Below, piece after piece: positions 43,946-51,524 of a stretch of 64,000 nt of DNA. Each line of letters opens with the position of its first letter. Within the stretch, counting starts at the first letter, position 1. A program made the translations under genes and the position numbers. Origin of the DNA: Deltaproteobacteria bacterium. GTDB lineage: Bacteria; Desulfobacterota; DSM-4660; Desulfatiglandales; HGW-15. A model generated the notes under the pieces. The model was not told where the DNA came from, did no database searches, and was given only the letters and a program-made list of their open reading frames with translations. The stretch lies in the NCBI GenBank assembly GCA_016926135.1, contig JAFGPH010000433.1, forward strand, positions 3,555-67,554, in the 5' to 3' direction.

Positions 43946-45127
43946 TTGAAGCTGATTTACATTTCGGACAATTACTTCTTCAGAACCCCTGACGGCAGGC
44001 ACTGGTCGAGCACCTCTTTTCCGATCCGGTACATGCTGCAAAGGCTACCCCAGTTACAAGAGTGGACTTTCTGGGGAAGAATAATCGAGGCGAAGGATGC
44101 CGCGTCATTGTATTCTTTGCCCCAGGAAGTGAACGGGTGCAAAGTGTCTTATCTGGGGCCTTCGGTGAATAAAAAGGCCCGATGGCTGTGGGGATTATGG
44201 ATTGCAGAGAGTCTTTATTCATTTAAGCGTCGTCTGGCCCAATCAGATATCCTCTTTCTCAAAATGCCGTGCATTTTTCCGTGCCTAGCCTGCCATCTTG
44301 TCGGACAGGGGAAAGTTGTCATTTCATTACAGGTTGGGGACCCTGAACAAACCGTGCGTGTCATGTTCCCTCGAATGAGATGGTTCGGGTCGCTGATCGG
44401 GAGATACTGCCGGAGAATCAGCATCAGGGCTGACCGGGCCTTCTTTGTTTCCAATGCTCTTAGAACACTTTATGACCTCAGCAAACAGGGCATGGTGTCC
44501 AATGAAAGCCGGGTGACCATGGAGATGATCCGAACGGGTTCATCCGGTGAGGTGCACAGACCTCCGAGAATTGTCTTTGTGGGCAGGCTGAGTGCTGAAA
44601 AGGGAGTGTTTGTCTTGCTCGATGCCATTTCCAGGGTTTTAGAGACACTGCCCCTGGAGCTATGGATCATAGGATCCGGCGATTTGCGCCAGGAACTGGA
44701 AAATTCCGCAAGATCATTAGGTATATCAGAAAGCGTGAAGTGGTTGGGCTGGATGCCTTGGGGTTCTGCACTTTTTGAAAAGCTGGGCCAGGCCGACACC
44801 CTGGTTTTACCCTCTTTTTCCGAAGGCCTTCCCCTTGTATTGGCCGAAGCAATGAGCCAGGGACTGGTGGTTGTAGCAAGCGCGGTCGGCGGGATCCCTG
44901 AGATTCTCGAAAACGGGGAGGCAGGGATTCTGGTTCCGCCAGGCGACGTTAAGGCCTTGGCCAGTGCCATACGGCAATCCGTTACGGATACGGCCCTCAG
45001 AAGACCGTTCATTCAGGCAGGATTTGCGCAGGCTAAGAAAAACTGCCTGGAGGCCCAGACCGGCTTGATCATGGACGAGATTCAAAGACTGATCCAACAG
45101 AAATCGATTGCTGGTAAAAGTGTTTAG
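43946..45127 (+). CDS. GT4-family glycosyltransferase
   Basis: 393 residues from TTG 43946 (LIYISDNYFFRTPDG). The donor domain shows PRIVFVGRLSAEKGVFVLLD, ELWIIGSGDLRQELENSA, LPSFSEGLPLVLAEAMSQGL (E-x7-E) and VGGIPEILENGEAGILVPPG. The acceptor domain has three cysteines around LKMPCIFPCLACHLVG, an oddity. A standard retaining GT-B enzyme of the cassette. No ATG lies near the start and the upstream hairpin pair could control it. Confidence 0.9.
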   Translation: MKLIYISDNYFFRTPDGRHWSSTSFPIRYMLQRLPQLQEWTFWGRIIEAKDAASLYSLPQEVNGCKVSYLGPSVNKKARWLWGLWIAESLYSFKRRLAQSDILFLKMPCIFPCLACHLVGQGKVVISLQVGDPEQTVRVMFPRMRWFGSLIGRYCRRISIRADRAFFVSNALRTLYDLSKQGMVSNESRVTMEMIRTGSSGEVHRPPRIVFVGRLSAEKGVFVLLDAISRVLETLPLELWIIGSGDLRQELENSARSLGISESVKWLGWMPWGSALFEKLGQADTLVLPSFSEGLPLVLAEAMSQGLVVVASAVGGIPEILENGEAGILVPPGDVKALASAIRQSVTDTALRRPFIQAGFAQAKKNCLEAQTGLIMDEIQRLIQQKSIAGKSV

Positions 45128-45239
45128 TGTGGAAGAGTGAAAACCCATGGCCCAGGTTGTCTGCTTGTCCCACAACAGCGCCTCATTTGTATATGTCATG
45201 CTATGAGTTGAGGCGCTCTCCGAGCCGGGCCGAGTGAAA

Positions 45240-46442
45240 ATGCGCATTTCAATAGTATGCTTGGCCCGATACGGAGGAACGATGAGGTATGCGGGCAATT
45301 TGGCTGACGCCTTGGCCGATCTGGCGGATATCCGGATGATAGTATCTGCCGATTGTGACAGGCAGCTATTGCCAAGAAAGACCCAATTCGAAGCTTTCCA
45401 TACGGGGCGGAATTCACTCTACAATTTGATGTACAGCCTCAATCCGCTCTCATACAAGAAGATTTTGAGGAGAATTCGAACCTTCGCTCCTCATGCAGTC
45501 CTGTTCCCGGTAGAACATCTCTGGCACCCTCTTATTCAGTCGAACCTAAAGACATTTCCAATCGTGCAGACCATACATGATCCTCTGCGGCACCAAGGGG
45601 AGGAGAATGCCTTTTTCGATCTTATCCGCATCATGTCCCTGCTGAACGCTGATAAAGTAATCGTTCTCAGTTCAATATTCAAGCGCTCATTTGAACAGAT
45701 GGGTCTGTCACAAAAGGATGTGCATGTTATCCCTCACGGTGCGTTTGCATTTTCAGAGGGAGTCCTACGAAACGGACAATTAGCCCCTCCCTCTTTAAGA
45801 AAGTCGATTCTCTTTGTAGGCAGAATCACCCGATACAAAGGCCTGGATATCCTTCTCAAGGCCTTTGCTTCCGTCCATAAGATCCACCCCGAGGCTACTC
45901 TGACCATCGCAGGCAAAGGGGATCTTTCTCCGTACAGGCAGCTCATTGAAAACCTCGAAAATGTGAGGATATTCAATCATTATTTGTCCGAGGAAGAGCT
46001 TGCTGACCTTCATGAAGCATGTGATTTTGTTGTGGCGCCTTACATTGATGCCTCCCAAAGCGGGGTCGTTCCCATGGCTTTGGCAAACCAAAGAACGGTG
46101 ATTACCACACGTGTGGGAGGATTGCCTGAGCAGGTCGAAGACGGGCAAACGGGTACTCTTGTCCGGCCTGGTGACGTTGAAGATCTTGCCGGGGCCATGA
46201 TTCGCCTGCTGAACCATCCACACGACGTCCTGCGGATGTCGTCTTTGGCACGGGAGCGATATCTTGAGGCATTCGGTTGGGATGCCATTGCAAGAAGGAC
46301 CTATGAATCGTGCCTGAGCGCGATTGATAGCTTCAGAAGCAGGCGCGGGAAACGCCGAAAAGCAAATTTTTTGTTCAACTTCTTTCACGCGCTGAGACTG
46401 TATGCCAAAGGCATGAACGTTGCTAAATGCAACGAGACTTGA
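45240..46442 (+). CDS. GT4-family glycosyltransferase
   Basis: 400 residues from ATG 45240, with a GTG two codons upstream as alternative. Acceptor domain begins RISIVCLARYGGTMRYAGNL. Donor domain: ILFVGRITRYKGLDILLKAF, ATLTIAGKGDLSPYRQLIEN, and VAPYIDASQSGVVPMALANQ, where the usual E-x7-E reads D-A-S-Q-S-G-V-V-P-M-A, so the first Glu is replaced by Gln or Ser. This altered motif is seen in some GT4 enzymes (WsaF/Fut-like) and may mark a different donor specificity. It is followed by 700 bases of poor coding content. Confidence 0.85.
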   Translation: MRISIVCLARYGGTMRYAGNLADALADLADIRMIVSADCDRQLLPRKTQFEAFHTGRNSLYNLMYSLNPLSYKKILRRIRTFAPHAVLFPVEHLWHPLIQSNLKTFPIVQTIHDPLRHQGEENAFFDLIRIMSLLNADKVIVLSSIFKRSFEQMGLSQKDVHVIPHGAFAFSEGVLRNGQLAPPSLRKSILFVGRITRYKGLDILLKAFASVHKIHPEATLTIAGKGDLSPYRQLIENLENVRIFNHYLSEEELADLHEACDFVVAPYIDASQSGVVPMALANQRTVITTRVGGLPEQVEDGQTGTLVRPGDVEDLAGAMIRLLNHPHDVLRMSSLARERYLEAFGWDAIARRTYESCLSAIDSFRSRRGKRRKANFLFNFFHALRLYAKGMNVAKCNET

Positions 46443-47154
46443 GGAGGTGCTTGGTTCCCAGCACTCCACCACATGGCGTTACTCCCGTGAGGACAGGCAC
46501 TTAGCCGACGCGAGTACCAACCTTCCTTGGCCGATTGTCAGCAATTTGTTCATGGCATGCCGAACATCCACAGAATAGTACGGGATGGCAACAGAGGGTC
46601 GCTGACCTGAGCGGGCGGCACGCCGGGGGATGCTCACGGTCTGGTCTAAAAGCAAGTCATGCACACAGGTCAAGTCATGTCCACAAATGGACTGCTTTCG
46701 CCGCGGTTTGTGAAGGGGGCCAATGCGCGGCCATACTGCTGGGGATTCACGCCTCTGGTGGTGCCCAATCGCCTTTCTGCCCGCCATGGCCGTCGCTGCA
46801 TTTGGCAGGCCGGTCGTAAACGGCCACCATGTGTTGTCGCGCATATTGCGCTGGCACCGCGCCATATTTAACGATCTGAGGCCTGGAATGACATGTCCAG
46901 TATGCCGTTTTGAATCTTCGGAGTTGCAAGTGTCGCAATTGCGGCTGACAGATGTCGTGCGGCAACCTATTCGCTTACTGCTCCACATAGGTGACTATGT
47001 GGCCCTGCGTTTGTCCCCCAAACACCCACGCTGGTACTACGCGCTGTACCAGAGGGATTGAGGATGCGTTGTCCTGAATGACTTGAGCGGTTGAAGGGGG
47101 AATACCTAACGCACCGACTGAAAGCATGGAGGCCCACTTTCCGGAGTGATGACA
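46443..47154. other. Intergenic region without a supported gene
   Basis: About 700 bases. Several short frames exist on both strands (the longest 169 codons on the - strand, 112 on the + strand), but none shows a recognisable fold. A possible zinc-ribbon relic is split between two frames near 46890-46945 (MTCPVC, then RSCKCRNCG in a shifted frame), which could be a decayed small gene. I make no firm call. Confidence 0.4.
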
Positions 47155-48543
47155 ATGCGTGTAATACGTTCACAGCACCCTAAGAGACCTCTTCTGCTTC
47201 ATATAGTTACAGTGCCGGAAACGCTGAACAGTTTCTTTGGCGGGCAGATTCCGTATATGAAGCAGCACTTTTCTGAAGTGGCAGCGATCACTTCTCCGGG
47301 TCCGGGGGTTGAAGTGGTCTCGAATCGCGACGGCATCACCATCTACGAGGTCCCCATGCTCCGCAAACTGTCACCCGTTGCAGACATTTTTGCATTTCTG
47401 CGCCTGGTGCGGATCATCCGGAGGCTGAAACCCGTCATTGTACATGCACATACACCCAAGGCCGGCTTTCTGGGGATTGCTGCCGCATCCTTTTGCAGAG
47501 TTCCTGTCCGGGTTTTCACTCTCCACGGCCTTCGCTCCTCCGGCGGAAACGATGCGATAAAAAAACTCCTGGTTGCAGAATCGGAACGGTTCACTTGCCG
47601 GTTCAGTCAAAGGGTTTTCGTGGTCAGCCATAGCCTTCTGAAGGAAGCATCTGAACAGGGTTTGTGCTGCAAAGACAAGATGAAGGTTCTCGTCAACGGC
47701 ACCTGCAACGGAATCGATGCGAAGGGCACGTTCAATCCGGACAACTATCCATCGGATACGAGAGCAACTATCCGCCAAAAGAATCATATTCCCCTCAACG
47801 CCATTGTCCTGGGTTTTGTGGGTCGAATTGTCCGAGACAAAGGAATTGGAGAACTCATCGCAGCCTGGCAGAAGCTGCGGGATGAATTCCCCGATCTCTA
47901 TCTGTTGGTTGTGGGAGACCACGAAACGGAAGACAGAGTGGATGATCAGCTAGTCCGAGTGCTTGAACAGGACAGTAGAATCAGAAGAATCGGTTTCGTT
48001 TACAGTGTGGCGGTGTACTATCTAGGGATGGATATCGTGGTGCTTCCCACATACCGGGAAGGATTTCCATATGTTCCACTCGAAAGCGGGGCGATGGGTT
48101 TACCCATAGTAGCCTCACGGGTTTGCGGCTGTGTAGACGCCATTGAGGACGAGCGGACGGGGCTTCTGGTTCCGCCAAGAGACATTGCGAGGCTATACGC
48201 AGCGATCAAAAGGTTGATAGTCGATGAACCATTTCGTAGAGGATTAGGGCAGGCAGGAAGACAACGCGTTCTGGAAAATTTTGCTCAGGAGCGCTTATGG
48301 GAAGCACTTTTGGAGGAGTACGTCAACCTTATTCACAAAAGCCGTTCTTCCTCAAAATGGAGACCGAGCACAAAGGCCAAGAATCATTACGGGGAGCTAT
48401 CCCCAGTCGGTGATGACCAGGCAGGCCACGCTCTGGGATATTCTCATGTTCAAAACAACCTACCCCAACAAGGTTTTCGACTACATGGCGGCAGCCCGCC
48501 CGACCATCCTGGCCATCGACGGGGTGATCCGCCAGGTCGTTGA
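47155..48543 (+). CDS. GT4-family glycosyltransferase with a replaced C-terminus
   Basis: 462 residues from ATG 47155, which has GGAG 8 bases upstream. The body is a complete GT4 enzyme (LLHIVTVPETLNSFFGGQIP; PVIVHAHTPKAGFLGIAAAS; VLGFVGRIVRDKGIGELIAA; LPTYREGFPYVPLESGAMGL; VDAIEDERTGLLVPPRD), up to about EYVNLIHKSRSSSKW. The last 60 residues (from about 48358) are unlike the family. They read through the start of an unrelated glycosyltransferase tail in the wrong frame. It is therefore a chimera made at the right edge of the imported cassette. The enzyme core is intact and probably active. Confidence 0.85.
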   Translation: MRVIRSQHPKRPLLLHIVTVPETLNSFFGGQIPYMKQHFSEVAAITSPGPGVEVVSNRDGITIYEVPMLRKLSPVADIFAFLRLVRIIRRLKPVIVHAHTPKAGFLGIAAASFCRVPVRVFTLHGLRSSGGNDAIKKLLVAESERFTCRFSQRVFVVSHSLLKEASEQGLCCKDKMKVLVNGTCNGIDAKGTFNPDNYPSDTRATIRQKNHIPLNAIVLGFVGRIVRDKGIGELIAAWQKLRDEFPDLYLLVVGDHETEDRVDDQLVRVLEQDSRIRRIGFVYSVAVYYLGMDIVVLPTYREGFPYVPLESGAMGLPIVASRVCGCVDAIEDERTGLLVPPRDIARLYAAIKRLIVDEPFRRGLGQAGRQRVLENFAQERLWEALLEEYVNLIHKSRSSSKWRPSTKAKNHYGELSPVGDDQAGHALGYSHVQNNLPQQGFRLHGGSPPDHPGHRRGDPPGR

Positions 48544-48796
48544 GAAGGCGGGCGGCAGGATCTTTGTGCCTCCGGGAAATGCCCAGGCCCTTGCCGATGC
48601 AGTCCTCACCCTGGAAAGGGACAGGGAACGGGCCAAGGCCATGGGGGAGGCGGAAAGGGATTTTTTGGTGAAGCACTTCGACCGCGAGAAACAGGCGATG
48701 GAGTTCGTGGCGCTTCTGACGGCATTGGCCGAACCGAGAAAAGCTTTTCACCGCGGATCAGAACCCAAAGAGCGACAGGCTGCTAGAAAGCTGTAA
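48395..48796 (+). pseudogene. C-terminal remnant of a second glycosyltransferase
   Basis: In the frame two bases off the preceding gene, from about 48430, the sequence reads DILMFKTTYPNKVFDYMAA, then RPTILAIDGVIRQVVEKAG, GRIFVPPGNAQALADAVLTL and a final HFDREKQAMEF. This is the donor-domain end of a WbuB-like GT4 enzyme. All upstream parts are missing, so it is a truncated relic. Its composition matches the high-GC genes to its right, so it belonged to the older locus. Confidence 0.8.
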
Positions 48797-48950
48797 AGCT
48801 GAAGAAGTCAGACTGGATGAAGTAGACTCACAAGATTTGTTCGACTTGAAGGATTTGAACGAATTTGACGGCTTCTTCGATTTATATCCTGCTGATCCAT
48901 TCCAATGAAAATCACCTGTTCATCCTGTCTGACGTTAGTTCTGTCCTGCA
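48797..48950. other. Spacer with word repeats
   Basis: It holds AGAAAGCTGTAAAGCTG-like words at the start and a CACCTGTTCATCCTGTC string near 48913-48930, whose complement family (CAGGATAACAGGATTTTCAG) is at 50061-50080. No gene is supported. Confidence 0.45.
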
Positions 48951-50033
48951 ATGAAAATCCTTCACATCGTCGGGGCGAGGCCCAACTTCATGAAGGCGGC
49001 GCCCGTCATGAGGGCGATCGCCGGAAAGGACTCGGCGGTGCAGATCCTTGTCCACACGGGACAGCACTATGACAGCAACATGTCCGAGGTTTTCTTCAAG
49101 CAGTTGGGCCTGCCCGAGCCGGACAGGGACCTCGATGTGGGCTCAAATTCTCATGCCGTCCAGACCGCCCAGATCATGATGCGCATGGAGGAGGTCTTGC
49201 TCCAGGAGAAGCCGGACCTGGTCCTCGTTTACGGAGACGTGAACTCCACCATGGCAGGAGCCGTGGTCTGTGCCAAGCTCATGATCCCGGTGGGCCACGT
49301 GGAGGCAGGTCTCCGCTCCTTTGATCGGACCATGCCGGAAGAGATCAACCGGTTGATCACTGACCAAATCTCGGACCTGCTCTTCACCCCTTCCGAGGAC
49401 GGGAACGTCAACCTCCTTTACGAAGGGGTAGCCGGGGAAAGGATCCACCTGGTGGGCAACGTGATGATCGACACGCTGATTGGGCTGCTGCCCGCTGCCC
49501 TAGACTTGTGGAAAAGTATCTCGCGAGACATGCAGATCCTGAAGAAGGACTACGCCCTGGTCACGCTTCACAGGCCCTCGAACGTGGACGATCCTTCCGT
49601 GCTGAGCCGAATCATAGCGGTGCTTCAGGAGTTGAGCATGGAGGTGCCTGTCATCTTCCCGGTCCACCCGCGCACGAGAAGACACCTTTCACCGGCCGGA
49701 TTCCCGGCTGCGAGCAAGGGACTGAGTCTGGTCGACCCTCTGGGGTATCTCGAATTCCTGAGCCTTCAGGCAAACGCATCGGCGGTGATCACGGATTCAG
49801 GGGGTATTCAGGAGGAAACCACCTTCCTGGGAGTTCCCTGCCTGACGGTTCGTGAAAACACGGAGCGGCCGGTGACCGTGGACATGGGAACTAACACGTT
49901 GGTGGGTCGAGACATGGATCGGCTCAAGAAGGAGATCGAGAACATACTCGACGGCCATGGGAAGGGGGGACGGGTTCCGCCACTTTGGGACGGCAGGGCG
50001 GCGGAGAGGATCGCAGACATCGTGACAAAATGA
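48951..50033 (+). CDS. wecB: UDP-N-acetylglucosamine 2-epimerase (non-hydrolysing)
   Basis: 360 residues of normal length. It interconverts UDP-GlcNAc and UDP-ManNAc. Signature motifs in order: KILHIVGARPNFMKAAPVMR, ILVHTGQHYDSNMSEVFF, LVLVYGDVNSTMAGAVV, HVEAGLRSFDRTMPEEINR (catalytic Asp/Glu), ALVTLHRPSNVDD, and ITDSGGIQEETTFLGVPCLT for nucleotide binding. It supplies ManNAc for the polymer. It lies at the high-GC side of the cassette boundary. Confidence 0.95.
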   Translation: MKILHIVGARPNFMKAAPVMRAIAGKDSAVQILVHTGQHYDSNMSEVFFKQLGLPEPDRDLDVGSNSHAVQTAQIMMRMEEVLLQEKPDLVLVYGDVNSTMAGAVVCAKLMIPVGHVEAGLRSFDRTMPEEINRLITDQISDLLFTPSEDGNVNLLYEGVAGERIHLVGNVMIDTLIGLLPAALDLWKSISRDMQILKKDYALVTLHRPSNVDDPSVLSRIIAVLQELSMEVPVIFPVHPRTRRHLSPAGFPAASKGLSLVDPLGYLEFLSLQANASAVITDSGGIQEETTFLGVPCLTVRENTERPVTVDMGTNTLVGRDMDRLKKEIENILDGHGKGGRVPPLWDGRAAERIADIVTK

Positions 50034-50185
50034 ACCGCGGAGAGGAAAGAGATCAAGACAGGATAACAGGATTTTCAGGATTCAAAGAAACCCAAAAGCG
50101 GATGGCCGGTTCTTGGTTTTAGGCACTTTAGCTGAAAGCCCTGAGCATTGTCGAAGGGGCATTTTGGCCATTTTAGGCTCTTCTC
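50034..50185. repeat. Spacer of three dispersed repeat words
   Basis: It contains GACAGGATAACAGGATTTTC followed by AGGATT (50058-50083), and CCCTGAGCATTGTCGAAGGG (50140-50159). Both word types are known from spacers of many bacterial genomes. No promoter is distinct. Confidence 0.5.
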
Positions 50186-50809
50186 ATGAAAAGGCTCTTT
50201 GATCTGCTGCTTGTGGTGGCGTCGTTGATCATGGTTCTGCCGTTTCTTGGTGTCCTGGCACTGCTTGTCCGGATATCCATGGGAAGCCCTGTCCTTTTCG
50301 TCCAAACCAGGCCGGGATTTCATGGGAGGCCGTTCAGGATCTACAAGTTCCGGACAATGAGAAATGCCGCGGACGCAGCCGGGAAATCCCTTCCGGATGC
50401 CGAGAGGCTGACCAGGCTGGGCCGGTTTCTGCGCGCCACCTCTCTTGATGAATTGCCAGAGCTCTTCAACGTGCTCAAAGGCGACATGAGCTTGGTGGGC
50501 CCCAGGCCGCTTCTCATGCGGTACGTTGACCGGTACACCGCGGAGCAGGCGCGTAGGAACGAGGTGAAGCCGGGGCTGACGGGGTATGCCCAGGTGAACG
50601 GACGCAATGCGATTACCTGGGAAGAGAAGTTCAAGCTGGATGTGTGGTACGTGGACAACCGGAACCTGTGGCTGGACCTCAAGATCATCGCCATGACCGT
50701 GCTGAAGGTGTTGAAAAGGGAAGGGATCAGCGGGGGGGGGGAGGCGACCATGTCCGAATTCAATCCTCAGATTACGCAGATTGACGCAGAGAGGGCAGAA
50801 GGTGTTTAG
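50186..50809 (+). CDS. PglC-like initiating sugar-1-phosphate transferase
   Basis: 207 residues, the short monotopic form. One N-terminal membrane re-entrant helix (about 3-28, LFDLLLVVASLIMVLPFLGV) is followed by the bacterial sugar transferase core: FVQTRPGFHGRPFRIYKFRT, SLDELPELFNVLKGDMSLVG and GPRPLLMRYVDRYTAEQAR. The core has the catalytic Asp-Glu pair (LDELPE) and Pro-rich GPRP motif. It should load a UDP-sugar phosphate onto undecaprenyl phosphate. With PglD, PglE and PglF-like genes next door, the sugar is probably di-N-acetylbacillosamine. The last 15 residues (NPQITQIDAERAEGV) are encoded by a GATTACGCAGATTGACGCAG repeat word and are not part of the family. Confidence 0.92.
   Translation: MKRLFDLLLVVASLIMVLPFLGVLALLVRISMGSPVLFVQTRPGFHGRPFRIYKFRTMRNAADAAGKSLPDAERLTRLGRFLRATSLDELPELFNVLKGDMSLVGPRPLLMRYVDRYTAEQARRNEVKPGLTGYAQVNGRNAITWEEKFKLDVWYVDNRNLWLDLKIIAMTVLKVLKREGISGGGEATMSEFNPQITQIDAERAEGV
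50760..50800. repeat. Word repeat inside the 3' end of the sugar transferase gene
   Basis: TCAGATTACGCAGATTGACG followed by CAGAGAGGGCAGAAGG has the same CGCAGA-based words as the spacers, but here it is translated as the C-terminal tail. Confidence 0.55.
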
Positions 50810-50824
50810 GGCAGGACAGGTGAA

Positions 50825-51514
50825 TTGAGACTCGAAGTCCCATTGAAGAGGATTGCCGTGGTCGGTGCCGGTGGGTTCGGACGGGAGGTGGCCTGGCTTA
50901 TCAGGGAAATCAATGAGCTTGAGAGTTCCGCGTGGGATATGGTCGGGTTCATCGACGAAGACTCTGCCCTGAGGAACAGGATAATCAACGGGCACCCCGT
51001 GCTCGGCGGTCTGGAAACCCTCGAAGGGATGCCCGGCATCAGCCTGGCCCTTGCATTGGGCAGCCCTTCCGACCGCATGGGGGTGGTGGACCGGATCTCG
51101 AAATGCGATGTGCGCTACCCCAACCTGATCCACCCCTCGGCGACCATTGGACAGGAAAACTCGCTGGGCTTCGGGAACATCTTGTGCGCAGGCGTCATCC
51201 TCACAGTGAACATACGGGTCGGGAACTTCTGCCATCTGAACCTGAAGACATCCTTGGGCCATGACTGCGTGCTTGAGGATTTCGCCACCACCGCGTGCGG
51301 GGTGGACTTTGCCGGCTTCAGTCACATAGGCCAGGGATGCTATTTCGGCAATCACGCCACGGTGCTTCCCTCTGTCCGGGTAGGTGCCTGGGCCGTCATC
51401 GGCGCCGGCGCGGTCGTGAATCGAGATGTGGAGGCGGGTTCGGTGTGCGTGGGCGTTCCTGCGAGACCCATCAAGATGAATTCAGCCCTTCGGAAGACCA
51501 AGAAGCAGGCATGA
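50825..51514 (+). CDS. PglD/NeuD-family sugar O/N-acyltransferase
   Basis: 229 residues from TTG 50825, 15 bases after the previous stop. The N-terminal Rossmann-like sugar-nucleotide domain starts KRIAVVGAGGFGREVAWLIR. The C-terminal left-handed beta-helix of hexapeptides (about 110-215) contains the catalytic His in LKTSLGHDCVLEDFATTACG and ends with VIGAGAVVNRDVEAGS and VGVPARPIK. In PglD this enzyme acetylates the 4-amino group of UDP-4-amino-4,6-dideoxy-GlcNAc with acetyl-CoA, giving UDP-diNAc-bacillosamine. The flanking genes support that reaction here. Confidence 0.93.
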   Translation: MRLEVPLKRIAVVGAGGFGREVAWLIREINELESSAWDMVGFIDEDSALRNRIINGHPVLGGLETLEGMPGISLALALGSPSDRMGVVDRISKCDVRYPNLIHPSATIGQENSLGFGNILCAGVILTVNIRVGNFCHLNLKTSLGHDCVLEDFATTACGVDFAGFSHIGQGCYFGNHATVLPSVRVGAWAVIGAGAVVNRDVEAGSVCVGVPARPIKMNSALRKTKKQA

Positions 51515-51524
51515 CAGCGTGACC

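Noticed and set aside
46479..47061. Open frames of 169 (-) and 112 (+) codons, considered as transposase or small regulator
   Set aside because: No transposase or helix-turn-helix pattern, no terminal inverted repeats, and no ribosome site; left as unassigned spacer.
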